A stretch of DNA of 64,000 nucleotides from an uncultured SAR86 cluster bacterium (lineage in GTDB: Bacteria > Pseudomonadota > Gammaproteobacteria > Magnimaribacterales > D2472), in contig CABYPB010000001.1 of assembly GCA_902520725.1 (NCBI GenBank), positions 56,111 to 120,110 of the forward strand. Reading direction: 5' to 3'. The position numbers and the translations under genes were made by a program. Shown piece after piece: positions 1 through 9,327 of this stretch. Each line of letters starts with the position of its first letter. Position 1 is the first letter of the stretch. A model generated the notes under the pieces. It did no database searches and was not told the origin of the DNA. It was given only the letters and a program-made list of their open reading frames with translations.

Positions 1-513
1 AAAACAGCTAAAAAAGTAAAAAATAAGTCTAGGCGAACATTCAGCTCAAAGAGGCCTAACGCTGACGTAATATCAAATAGTACAATTTTCTATTTGGTAT
101 TAGTGAGTTTTTGCCTTGCTTTTATGTCTTTCTTTTATTTTAAAACTGAAATTTCATCAATAAAGCTAGAAACTGCTGCAAACTCTGTAACTATTAATTT
201 TCCTACATCATTAATGGATGACTCTGTATTAATAGAGGAGGAGCAAGAACAAGATTTTTTATCTTGTAAATATTTTGTTCAAGTTGGGGCTTATGGCAAT
301 AAAAAATATGCAATCGAAGCAAAAGATATGCTCAAAATAGACATTCAAAATATTTCTATTAATGAGGTCTATAGTTCTCTTAATCCAGGAAAGTTACTGA
401 ATAGTGTTATATCTGGGCCTTATGAAAATCGATCTGCTGCAAATAATGCAAAAGAAAAAATTACCAGAAAAGGCTTTGATCCTCGAATGAGAACTATATG
501 CAAACAAATATAG
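1..513 (+). CDS. SPOR-domain membrane protein (FtsN-like), 5' end outside window
   Basis: Frame is open from base 1 (KTAKKVKNKSRRTFSSKRPNADVISNSTIFYLVLVSFCLAF...): basic cytoplasmic N-terminus, one TM helix, C-terminal SPOR-like YFVQVGAYGNKKYAIEAKDML...VISGPYENRSAANNAKEKI. The track's TTG start at 94 is internal. Confidence 0.75.
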   Translation, partial: KTAKKVKNKSRRTFSSKRPNADVISNSTIFYLVLVSFCLAFMSFFYFKTEISSIKLETAANSVTINFPTSLMDDSVLIEEEQEQDFLSCKYFVQVGAYGNKKYAIEAKDMLKIDIQNISINEVYSSLNPGKLLNSVISGPYENRSAANNAKEKITRKGFDPRMRTICKQI

Positions 514-1184
514 ATCAAAATATAAAGGATATTCAAAATAAGATTAAATTAGCTTGTGAGGCTATTAATAAGAGTCCTGACGAAATTACCCTTATAGCTG
601 TTTCAAAAAAGAAAGAGCATTTTATGATAGAAAGTGCTCTAGAAAATGGGATATATAATTTTGGTGAAAATTATGCTCAAGAGCTTCAGGAAAAGGTTTC
701 AAAAATTCATTCTGATAATATAATTTGGCATTTTATTGGGCCAATACAATCTAATAAAGTAAAAATAATTGCTAGGAACGCTGACTGGGTTCATACCCTT
801 TACAGAGAAAAAATAATAAGAAAACTAAATGCGGAATGTGAAGAGATTCAAAAAAAAATTAATGCATGTATTCAGATAAATATTTCATCTGAAGAAACTA
901 AAAGTGGATGCAGCCCCCATGAAGTTATAGAAATTGCTAAATTGATGAAATCTATGAAAAATATAAATTTACAAGGCATAATGGCTCTCCCAAAATTAAC
1001 TGAAAATAAAAGTAAACGAAAAGAAATGATGGATTCAATATTAAAATGCAGTCTTGATCTTCAGGATTTTTTACCTGAGGCTAGATCTATTTCATTAGGA
1101 ACAACATCCGACTTTGAAGACGCAATCATGAATGGTTCTACAATGGTTAGAATTGGTGAGTCTATTTTTGGTAAACGAGTATGA
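498..1184 (+). CDS. yggS: YggS-family PLP homeostasis protein
   Basis: LIAVSKKK...NFGENYAQELQEK...WHFIGPIQSNKVK...INISSEETKSGC...GIMALP...SLGTTSDFEDAI..GSTMVRIGESIFGKR motifs; next to proC. Confidence 0.93.
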   Translation: MQTNIDQNIKDIQNKIKLACEAINKSPDEITLIAVSKKKEHFMIESALENGIYNFGENYAQELQEKVSKIHSDNIIWHFIGPIQSNKVKIIARNADWVHTLYREKIIRKLNAECEEIQKKINACIQINISSEETKSGCSPHEVIEIAKLMKSMKNINLQGIMALPKLTENKSKRKEMMDSILKCSLDLQDFLPEARSISLGTTSDFEDAIMNGSTMVRIGESIFGKRV

Positions 1185-1972
1185 AAAATATTGTTTTGTT
1201 CGGTGGCGGCAACATTGCTCAAGCGGTTGTGGAAGGACTAATTAATGCAGACTTTAAAGCTGATAATATATTTTATATTGAAAGGAATTTAAGAAATCAA
1301 AAAGCACTTAAAAAGCTTAAAGTTAAAAATCTCAAAAAAAATGCTTCAATTAAAATCGATTTGTTTATTCTTGCTGTAAAGCCAAAAGATGCAATCGATG
1401 CCTATAAACAAATACTGAATGAATATAAAGATCCAAAAATTGTAAGTTTTGTAGCTGGAATAAAATCAAAAAAGTATATAAAACTTAATCAAGATATACA
1501 GTTTCTCAGAGCAATGCCAAATACATCTGCAAGATTTAACTTAGGCATTACAGCTATATATAATTCAAGTTTTAGCAAGAATAATCTTGCTAAGGTATCT
1601 AAGCTTTTCAAAAAAATCGGTATTGTTATGAATCTTGATAGTGAAGCAAAAATTGATACATTCACAGGTATGATTGGAAGTGGACCTGCATACTTCTTTT
1701 ATTTATTAAAATCCTATGAAAAGAAATTAATGAGTTTGTGTAATCAAGATAGGAAAAAAGTAAATGCTGTCATGGTTAATCTTATTAAAGGCGTTGGATT
1801 TTCTATTGAAAATAATGATAATCTTGATGAACTAATCGAAGCAGTAGCATCCAAAAAAGGTACAACTGAAGCTGGGCTAAAATCTTTTAAATCTGGCAAA
1901 TTAGATAAGACATTTGAGAAGGGAATTAGTGCTGCAATTAAAAGATCAAAGGAAATTTCTAATGAATTCTAA
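1181..1972 (+). CDS. proC: pyrroline-5-carboxylate reductase
   Basis: N-terminal Rossmann GGGNIAQAVVEGL, RAMPNTSARFNLGITAIY, GMIGSGPAYFFYLL, ASKKGTTEAGL. Confidence 0.93.
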   Translation: MKNIVLFGGGNIAQAVVEGLINADFKADNIFYIERNLRNQKALKKLKVKNLKKNASIKIDLFILAVKPKDAIDAYKQILNEYKDPKIVSFVAGIKSKKYIKLNQDIQFLRAMPNTSARFNLGITAIYNSSFSKNNLAKVSKLFKKIGIVMNLDSEAKIDTFTGMIGSGPAYFFYLLKSYEKKLMSLCNQDRKKVNAVMVNLIKGVGFSIENNDNLDELIEAVASKKGTTEAGLKSFKSGKLDKTFEKGISAAIKRSKEISNEF

Positions 1973-2486
1973 TCTTGAAATAGCTATTCTTTTATTAAAT
2001 ATAACAAACTATCTTTTTGTATTTTTATTAATTTTCAATCTTCTTAAGGTTAACTATTTCAATCCTATTGTTGCTATTTTTGTAAAAGTCTATGAACCTA
2101 TTTCTAAAGTGCTTGGCATATTTCCCAGCCAAGTGATAAACATTTTTATTATTGCAGTGGCTTTAAAACTGCTTTCTTTAATTATTGCTTTTGGTAGTCA
2201 GTATGAAACTTTAACTTTAGTTGGTGTAGCAATAATACAAACTCTCATGATAATGCTAAGGATAATTTTTTTTGGAGTAATCGGGGGTGTGATTTTAAGC
2301 TGGGTTTCTCCAGAAAAATCAAACCCTTTTATAGAGCTGGTTGAAGAGATATCACACAAAACACTATCTCCTGTAAGAAAGTATATTCCTTCTGCTGGAG
2401 GTCTAGATTTCTCGCCACTATTTATTCTCATACTAATAAATCTACTTGAGAGTTTCCTTGCTGATATTTTAAGGTCTATTGTATGA
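1963..2486 (+). CDS. YggT family integral membrane protein
   Basis: Hydrophobic protein with duplicated YggT-like segments (GGVILSWVSPEKSNPFIELVEEISHKTLSPVRKYIPSAGGLDFSPLFILILI); directly after proC. Start moved to ATG 1963. Confidence 0.85.
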
Positions 2487-3571
2487 AGACAAAAACAGAA
2501 TTGATGTTTTTTACTGATGGAATAGATTTAGAGTCTGGAGACAGACTGGATGCTTTTGAATTAATGGTTGAAAGTTATGGAAAATTGAATGAATCAAAAT
2601 CTAATGCTGTACTAGTTTGTCATGCTTTTTCTGGCAATCATTTCGCTGCAGGAAAAAATGATGATGGCGAGACAGGCTGGTGGAATCAAATAATTGGACC
2701 TGAAAAGGCAATTGATACAAACAAATTTTTTGTTATATGTTGCAACAACTTAGGTGGGTGTTCAGGTTCTAGTGGTCCAAAAAGTATTAACCCCAAAACA
2801 AATAAAGCATACGGAAGTAGTTTCCCTCAAGTAAGTGTTTCTGACTGGGTAAACTCGCAAAAAATACTTATGGATAAATTGAATATACCCTCTTGGGAAA
2901 TGGTTCTTGGAGGAAGTCTAGGCGGCATGCAAGCTCTTCAATGGTCAATTGCATATCCTGAAAAAATTAAAAAAGCTGGAATCTTTGCAGCAGCTGCAAA
3001 ATCAAGTACTCAAAATATTGCAATGAACGAAGTGGCTCGTGAATCAATTAGAAAGGATAAAAATTTTCATGACGGTAACTATATTGAACAAGGAGTCATT
3101 CCTAAAAATGGTATAAAAACTGCAAGGATGTTAGGCCACATTACATATCTATCAGAAAAGCATATGAATTCCAGATTTGGTAGAAAATTTCAGGATGATG
3201 ATTCAAAAGTTGATCAAGATGTAGACTTTGAAGTTGAAAATTACTTGCGGTACAAAGGCGAAAAATTTTCAGAAGTTTTTGATGCGAACACATACATATT
3301 AATGACAAAGGCTATGGACGGATATGACGCTGCAGGAAAGTTAAATGGTCTTGAGAATGCTTTAGAAGGAGTTGCTGCAGAATTATTGATCATTGGTTTT
3401 TACTCAGACTGGCTATATCCGCCTGAAAGAGGAAAAGAAATACAAATTGCTGCAATGAACAACAATATTAAATCATCTTACGTAGTCTTAGATGGTGATC
3501 ATGGACATGACAGTTTCTTGTTTCATAATGATCAATACTCACAAATTATAAGAAAATTTATTCAATCATAA
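2483..3571 (+). CDS. metX: homoserine O-acetyltransferase
   Basis: VLVCHAFSGNHFAAG, NNLGGCSGSSGP, GGSLGGMQALQWSIAYPE, DGDHGHDSFL; coupled to metW. Confidence 0.93.
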   Translation: MKTKTELMFFTDGIDLESGDRLDAFELMVESYGKLNESKSNAVLVCHAFSGNHFAAGKNDDGETGWWNQIIGPEKAIDTNKFFVICCNNLGGCSGSSGPKSINPKTNKAYGSSFPQVSVSDWVNSQKILMDKLNIPSWEMVLGGSLGGMQALQWSIAYPEKIKKAGIFAAAAKSSTQNIAMNEVARESIRKDKNFHDGNYIEQGVIPKNGIKTARMLGHITYLSEKHMNSRFGRKFQDDDSKVDQDVDFEVENYLRYKGEKFSEVFDANTYILMTKAMDGYDAAGKLNGLENALEGVAAELLIIGFYSDWLYPPERGKEIQIAAMNNNIKSSYVVLDGDHGHDSFLFHNDQYSQIIRKFIQS

Positions 3572-4164
3572 TGGCTAAGAAACTCACAAAAATTATAACC
3601 GCATGGGTCCCTCAAGATAGCAAAGTTATAGATTTTGGTTGTGGAGATGGCTCTTTATTGAAAGAGCTCATAGATTCAAAAAAAATCCTGGGGTACGGAG
3701 TAGAAATTAACAATAAAAAAATTGAAGAATGCATAGCTAAAGGTGTTCCAGTTATAAAACAAGATATTGACAAAGGCTTGCATGAATTTGAATCATCAAA
3801 TTTTGATATCTCAATAATGGCAAGGTCTATTCAGTGTCTTAAAGATCCAAGTCTTGCTTTAAATAGAATGCTCAAGCTTTCAAAAAGATGTGTCGTAACT
3901 CTTCCAAATCTTGGATATTGGAAATGTAGAATAAATTTAGCATCTGGCAAAATGCCAGTTACGCCAGAGCTGCCTTCAAGTTGGCATGAAACTGAAAATA
4001 TTCACCTATGCACAATTAAAGATTTTGAAAGTCTTTGTAAGGAAGAAGACATTAAAATTAAAGACAAGGTATTCTTAAACTCGAAAGGAAAACAAAGTAA
4101 GGTCGTTTCAATCAGCCCTAACCTTCTTGCGACTGAGGGAGTTTATTTGCTTGAAAAGGAATAA
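3571..4164 (+). CDS. metW: methionine biosynthesis protein MetW
   Basis: VIDFGCGDGSLLKEL...GYGVEINN.KIEECIAKGVPVIKQDID, TLPNLGYWKCRINLASGKMPVTPELPSSWHETENIHLCTIKDF; downstream of metX. Confidence 0.92.
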   Translation: MAKKLTKIITAWVPQDSKVIDFGCGDGSLLKELIDSKKILGYGVEINNKKIEECIAKGVPVIKQDIDKGLHEFESSNFDISIMARSIQCLKDPSLALNRMLKLSKRCVVTLPNLGYWKCRINLASGKMPVTPELPSSWHETENIHLCTIKDFESLCKEEDIKIKDKVFLNSKGKQSKVVSISPNLLATEGVYLLEKE

Positions 4165-4750
4165 AGAGATCTTAGTAGCAACTTCTAATATTGGTAAAGT
4201 TAAAGAATTTAATAAGCTATTTGATGGTCATCAATTGTTTTGTTTAAAAGATTTAGATATAGAAGATGCAATAGAAAATGGTTCTTCATTTCTTGAAAAT
4301 GCCCTGATTAAGGCCAAGCATGGAGCGGCTAAATCTGGAAAATATACTATTGCAGATGATTCTGGTCTTGTTGTTCCTGGATTAAACTGTGAACCTGGAA
4401 TTTACTCTGCAAGATATGCCGGAAATCATGCAAGTGATAAAGATAATAGAGATAAGATAATCGATAAGTTAAATGAACTTAAATTAGAAGAACTTGATGC
4501 TTATTATGTTTGTGTTTTAGTTGGTATTAAGAGTCATGATGATCCAATGCCCATTATTGCTCAGGGTGAAATTCATGGGAAGGTATCTATTAGTAGTTCG
4601 GGCGAGGGTGGTTTTGGTTATGATAAGATCTTTTATCCTGAAAATTATGACTGCTCAATGGCTTCCATAGAAGCTTCGATTAAAAATAAAATTAGCCATA
4701 GAGCGATAGCTTCTGAAAAATTATTAGCTTTGTATAAAAAAAGTTACTAA
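4151..4750 (+). CDS. rdgB: XTP/dITP diphosphatase (RdgB/HAM1)
   Basis: ILVATSNIGKVKEF, SFLENALIKAKH, DDSGLVVPGLNCEPGIYSARYAG, GGFGYDKIFYPE, SHRAIASEKL. Probable TTG start at 4151. Confidence 0.92.
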   Translation: MKRNKEILVATSNIGKVKEFNKLFDGHQLFCLKDLDIEDAIENGSSFLENALIKAKHGAAKSGKYTIADDSGLVVPGLNCEPGIYSARYAGNHASDKDNRDKIIDKLNELKLEELDAYYVCVLVGIKSHDDPMPIIAQGEIHGKVSISSSGEGGFGYDKIFYPENYDCSMASIEASIKNKISHRAIASEKLLALYKKSY

Positions 4751-5397
4751 TCTTTTTTCTGAAAATTAAACTCAAAGATTTCTCTACCTTCATCTTTCCC
4801 TCTTTGTTCAAATTTTGTTAGGGACTCTTTTTGTATGAAGAAATCCTTAGATGATTCAAAAAGAGTGCTTTGATCTAAAGTTTCTTTAATGTTTTCTGCA
4901 TAATCTGCCCAATCAGTTGAAATATAAAGATTTCCATCAGCCTTTATTGAATTGTGAAGTAATTTGAGAAAATCAGCATTAATTAGTCTTCTTTTATGAT
5001 GTCTTTCCTTTGGCCAAGGGTCAGGGCATATGATCTTTACGGCATCGAAAATTTGTTTATCTTTGTTTTCATCAAGCAAAATTCTGATGTCATCTGGAAA
5101 AATTTTAATGTTGCTGATTTCTTCTTTTTGAATGTTTCCTATTAGAGTACCAATTCCTGACATATATACTTCTGAGCCAATAAACAATACTTCTGGATTA
5201 TTTATGGCTTGAAAAAAAAGGTGCTCAGCATTACCAAAGCCAATTTCTAAACAACAATGTAAAAATTTAGATAAATGGAACTCAATATCATCAAGGGTAT
5301 TTATAGAGTAATCAGATAATGATTTTAAATTTTCTTCTTGATTGTTGGTTATTCGCCCTCTTCTTTTCACGAAAGACGGCAAGAATTTAAGGCGCAT
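4747..5397 (-). CDS. trmB: tRNA (guanine-N7)-methyltransferase
   Basis: LEIGFGNAEHLF, IGSEVYMSGIGTLI, ICPDPWPKERHHKRRLINADFLKLLHN, YISTDWADYAENI. Confidence 0.92.
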   Translation of the reverse strand: MRLKFLPSFVKRRGRITNNQEENLKSLSDYSINTLDDIEFHLSKFLHCCLEIGFGNAEHLFFQAINNPEVLFIGSEVYMSGIGTLIGNIQKEEISNIKIFPDDIRILLDENKDKQIFDAVKIICPDPWPKERHHKRRLINADFLKLLHNSIKADGNLYISTDWADYAENIKETLDQSTLFESSKDFFIQKESLTKFEQRGKDEGREIFEFNFQKKD

Positions 5398-5412
5398 TAA
5401 TTATATTTGAAT

Positions 5413-6273
5413 CTAAGCGAAATCTACCATTACGGACTTGAGTTTTTTAAGGGCGGTGTTTTCAATTTGTCTTACTCTTTCAGCAGAAATTTCATACTCT
5501 TCGGCAAGATCATGGAGGGTTGCTTTCTTATCAGCCAGATATCTCCTTTGGAGGATGTCTTTACTTCTATCATCTAAAACTTTTAAAGCATGAGCTAAAT
5601 CTTGGCTATTAACATTAGCAGCCTGTTCATTTGCAACAATAACTTCCGGATCATATCTTTTGTCTTCTAAGTATTGAGACGGTGACATCATCTGCTCATC
5701 ATCACCTGTTGAAACTGGAGCGTCAAAAGAGGAATCATTAGAAGAAAGTCTGTTTTCCATATGCAAAACATCTTTTACCTCAACATTTAAATCTTTAGCA
5801 ATTTTCTCAGCTTCCTCTTTCGTTAACCAATCTAAGGATTTCTTTTTACTTCTTAAATTAAAGAAGAGCTTTCTTTGAGCTTTTGTAGTTGCTATTTTTA
5901 CCTGTCTCCAATTTCTTAGAATATATTCATGGATTTCTGCTTTTATCCAATGAACTGCAAAAGAAACCAATTTAACACCTCTATGTGGATCGTATTTATC
6001 AACTGCTTTCATTAAACCAACATTTCCCTCTTGAACGATATCTCCTAGGGGTAATCCATACCCTTGGTATGATCTGGCAATATGAACAACAAATCGCAAG
6101 TGATGGATAACCAGCTGTCTAGCCGCATCTAAGTCATCTTCTTCATAAAGCTTTAATGCAAGTTCCTGCTCCTGTTCTTTTGTAAGAATCGGGATAGCAT
6201 GCACAGAAGATAGGTAGGATTCTATATCCTTTCCCGGACTATTAAGCTGTGACGGTTGTAATTGTGTGCCCAT
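5413..6273 (-). CDS. rpoH: RNA polymerase heat-shock sigma-32 factor
   Basis: LRFVVHIARSYQGYGLPLGDIVQEGNVGLMKAVDKYDPHRGVKLVSFAVHWIKAEIHEYILRNWRQVKIATTKAQRKLFFNLR; region 4.2 ISAERVRQIENTALKKLK. Confidence 0.96.
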   Translation of the reverse strand: MGTQLQPSQLNSPGKDIESYLSSVHAIPILTKEQEQELALKLYEEDDLDAARQLVIHHLRFVVHIARSYQGYGLPLGDIVQEGNVGLMKAVDKYDPHRGVKLVSFAVHWIKAEIHEYILRNWRQVKIATTKAQRKLFFNLRSKKKSLDWLTKEEAEKIAKDLNVEVKDVLHMENRLSSNDSSFDAPVSTGDDEQMMSPSQYLEDKRYDPEVIVANEQAANVNSQDLAHALKVLDDRSKDILQRRYLADKKATLHDLAEEYEISAERVRQIENTALKKLKSVMVDFA

Positions 6274-6327
6274 GTTATATAAATAAATTATAATTAATTA
6301 TACTGATTAATTATGAATAATAGAAAA

Positions 6328-7152
6328 TTATACCAACTTTTTAAAAAAATCTCTCAAAATAGGCAAAAATTCACTCTTTAATGCGTTATTTCTGAACGCA
6401 ATAAAGTATGGATTAAGAATAGATGACTCTTTTGCGTAGTCTAATTCTTCATTATCCTCTATCTTTACCACGCTACCACCACAAGAAGCTAAAACAGCAT
6501 GCGCTGCAGCTATATCCCATTCAGAGGTTGGCCCAAACCTTGGATAAATATCAGCCTCATTGTCTGCAAGGCTGCATAATTTTAGTGAACTCCCCTTCTC
6601 AACAATTTGATAAGATACTTTATTTATATCTAAAAATTCTAAAAACTTTTTATCATTTTCATTTTTATGACTTTTACTCACAACGATTCTAATATTGCCT
6701 AAACCTGCTTTAGTTTCAGCTTCATTATCAAACTTAGAGCCATGCCAAATTTTTCCAGTAACTGGAGCTGCAACAATTCCAAATACAGAACTTTTACCAT
6801 TGATTAAGGCAATATTTACAGTAAATTCATCTGTTTTATTTATAAATTCTTTAGTTCCATCAAGGGGATCAACAAGCCAATAGGTATCACTTAAACTATT
6901 TAGTGAAGATAGTTCAAAGGTCTCCTCTGAAATTATGGGTATATCTGGGGTTAACTTATTTAATCTATTTAAAATAATTTCATTTGCATTTTTGTCAGCG
7001 ACTGTTAAAGGAGATCCATCATTTTTGTTAATCTCACCAAAATCACCACTTTCATAAACATCTAATATTGCTTTTGAAGCATCTTTAACACATTCTTTGA
7101 GACTATCTAGATGAGAATCAATAAATGTTTTATCAATCATTGTTCTCACCAC
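6328..7152 (-). CDS. cysQ: 3'(2'),5'-bisphosphate nucleotidase (CysQ, inositol monophosphatase fold)
   Basis: PLTVADKNANEII, PIISEETFE, WLVDPLDGTKEFINKTDEFTVNIALI, WDIAAAHAVLASCGG. Confidence 0.9.
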   Translation of the reverse strand: MVRTMIDKTFIDSHLDSLKECVKDASKAILDVYESGDFGEINKNDGSPLTVADKNANEIILNRLNKLTPDIPIISEETFELSSLNSLSDTYWLVDPLDGTKEFINKTDEFTVNIALINGKSSVFGIVAAPVTGKIWHGSKFDNEAETKAGLGNIRIVVSKSHKNENDKKFLEFLDINKVSYQIVEKGSSLKLCSLADNEADIYPRFGPTSEWDIAAAHAVLASCGGSVVKIEDNEELDYAKESSILNPYFIAFRNNALKSEFLPILRDFFKKLV

Positions 7153-8272
7153 ATGTTGAGTTTTTTAAATTTTGATAATCTAAGACCTCTAAAATCTTAT
7201 AGAAAATATCAGTATTATCCATCATGCCATTAAAGTTTTGACTTCCTGGTCCGTAGGCATAGACGCCAACAGGTACACCAGTATGACTGCCTGTTCCCCA
7301 TTGAACTATAAAAGAATCATCTTTTTGCTTCATAAGTTGAAGTCCGCCTGTCTCATGATCAGCTGTTATTATTAAAAGTGTATTCTTATCAGCTGATACA
7401 AAATTAATTAAATCTTTAATGGTTAAATCAAAATCTTTGAATTCCCTGATCATGTACTCGACATCATTACTGTGTCCTGCCCAATCTATCTGGCTACCTT
7501 CAGTCATTAAAAAAAATCCATTACACTTATCATCTAAGTAATTCAAAGCAAAGTTTGTCATTTCTCTTTGAGTTGGCATATCAGGACCTCTCTCCATCCC
7601 ATCTTCATCAAATAAACCAACTATATTTTTTAAGCCATCATAATTCTTTTCTAAAGATGCTTTTTGAGTAAGAAGATAATGGTTTTTTTCTACTTCCTCT
7701 AAATTAAAAAATTCTTGACCTCCGCCTAGTGCTAGATCTACTGAAGAGTTGAGCAATTGAGCAGCTATTTCTTTTTCTTCATATCTTGAATCAATATGAG
7801 CATAAAATGCAGCTGGCGTCGCATGAGTAACCGAAGATGTAGCCACTATTCCTTTTAGATATCCTTTGTTATCTAACATTTCAAATATAGTTGTCAGTTC
7901 TTTTTTATCCTGATCTACTGCTAAGTATCTATTTTTAGTCTTATTTCCTGTCGACCAAGCAGTAGCTGCTGCGGCCGAATCTGTAATGAGGTTTTCATAT
8001 GCATGTGTCGAAGAATTGCCAGCAACAGGTAGTTGATCTATATAAAGTTTGTGGTTTGGACCGCCAATAGCTAGTCTTGATACAGTGATATGATTTAATC
8101 CGGCTCCATCTGCAATTGCCAAGATTATGTTTTTCGGTTTTGTTGATTGAGAAAAATTCTTTATTTCTAGTAAGTTTGAACCCTTGCTACCCATCTTTAC
8201 TATTTCAGTTTTTTCTTTGCTACAAGCAATTAAGACAAGCAAGGTAAAAATTATTGCAGTTACTTTTTTCAT
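7133..8272 (-). CDS. alkaline phosphatase, predicted lipoprotein
   Basis: Signal peptide with lipobox LIACS; ILAIADGAGLNH, DSAAAATAWSTG nucleophile motif, TEGSQIDWAGHSND, ITADHETGG. Confidence 0.9.
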   Translation of the reverse strand: MKKVTAIIFTLLVLIACSKEKTEIVKMGSKGSNLLEIKNFSQSTKPKNIILAIADGAGLNHITVSRLAIGGPNHKLYIDQLPVAGNSSTHAYENLITDSAAAATAWSTGNKTKNRYLAVDQDKKELTTIFEMLDNKGYLKGIVATSSVTHATPAAFYAHIDSRYEEKEIAAQLLNSSVDLALGGGQEFFNLEEVEKNHYLLTQKASLEKNYDGLKNIVGLFDEDGMERGPDMPTQREMTNFALNYLDDKCNGFFLMTEGSQIDWAGHSNDVEYMIREFKDFDLTIKDLINFVSADKNTLLIITADHETGGLQLMKQKDDSFIVQWGTGSHTGVPVGVYAYGPGSQNFNGMMDNTDIFYKILEVLDYQNLKNSTCGENND

Positions 8273-8276
8273 CTTC

Positions 8277-9110
8277 TTAGGGGCGAAGTGAATTAATTCT
8301 TATAGCTTCTGCAGCTTCTTCAGATTCAGGACTTTTATTATCATAAATTGAGTATTCCCATCTTCCGTACATGGGATTAGTTATTACAAACCATTTTGTT
8401 CCCCACATATCTGAGTATTTGTCAGCAATCTTCTTTCTTTCTGAATGAAAAACATAAGATTCATTCGCGCCAATAAAGTCTGTAAGCTGATCTCCAATTA
8501 AAAGAAGAATCCTATGGTCTTTTGCTACAAGAGTTCTTCTTGAGGTTTTATCTCTTGTCCATCCATTCTCATCACGCATTAACAAAACATCAATGTCATC
8601 ATCAAACGGCAAGCCTAATGCTTTGATATTTTTTTTAGTCGCATTTTCTAATATGTGAATTCTGTTAGTTACATAAAAAACTTTTACTCCTTTATCTTTG
8701 GCGTATAGAAGAAAATCTTTGACTCCTGAAACTAGAGTTGAGTTTTCCTCTTTTACGTATTCAACCCATCCATTTGGATAAGAAAGTCCTTCTATTATTG
8801 TTCTTGCTTGAAAGGCTGAATTATCTAGCACTGTTTCATCTACATCTAAAATGATTGCAGGCATTTTATCTCGATAAGAACCGTCTTGCTCAAGAGCTGC
8901 GGTCCATGATTTATCAACTAATGCTCTATCAAGAGCTAATTTCGCATTATTATAAGTTTGAATATTATTGGCTGAAAACTCTGCAGACGTTTGTGCATAC
9001 AGAACTGAAAGTAAGGATTGCTCTTGAAAGGATTTATCATCCACAGAGCTCCAAATGCTATTAGTTAATGTGAAAACTAAAATAAAAAAAATTTGTGCTA
9101 GTGATTTCAT
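8277..9110 (-). CDS. HAD-superfamily acid phosphatase (class B / e(P4)-like, secreted)
   Basis: Signal peptide; PAIILDVDETVLDNSAFQARTI DxDxT motif; KVFYVTNR; LLLIGDQLTDF. Confidence 0.87.
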   Translation of the reverse strand: MKSLAQIFFILVFTLTNSIWSSVDDKSFQEQSLLSVLYAQTSAEFSANNIQTYNNAKLALDRALVDKSWTAALEQDGSYRDKMPAIILDVDETVLDNSAFQARTIIEGLSYPNGWVEYVKEENSTLVSGVKDFLLYAKDKGVKVFYVTNRIHILENATKKNIKALGLPFDDDIDVLLMRDENGWTRDKTSRRTLVAKDHRILLLIGDQLTDFIGANESYVFHSERKKIADKYSDMWGTKWFVITNPMYGRWEYSIYDNKSPESEEAAEAIRINSLRP

Positions 9111-9165
9111 AGTGCAAGAGCATTATAATGCCTATTGATTAAAATTTAGTTACAAAATTATATTT

Positions 9166-9327
9166 ATGGAAAATAAAGTATTAGAAAATTTAGAGCAACT
9201 CAAAAAAATGTTGGTGCTTTTAAGTGAGGACAGAAAAGTAGTTTTATCTCATCACAAGACATTTGAGCATGTAGAGAAAATGCGAGCAATCGTCAATGAA
9301 TCAATTGAGGAGGCTAGTAAGTCATGA
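9166..9327 (+). CDS. small uncharacterised protein (53 aa), translationally coupled to downstream gene
   Basis: Hand-read ORF: MENKVLENLEQLKKMLVLLSEDRKVVLSHHKTFEHVEKMRAIVNESIEEASKS*; TGA at 9325-9327 overlaps the ATG at 9324 (ATGA). Not in the supplied track. Confidence 0.55.
   Translation: MENKVLENLEQLKKMLVLLSEDRKVVLSHHKTFEHVEKMRAIVNESIEEASKS

Noticed and set aside
1914-1962. Upstream extension of the YggT ORF
   Set aside because: Overlaps the proC 3' end and gives a non-membrane leader; ATG 1963 (MNSNLEIAILL) is a better start.
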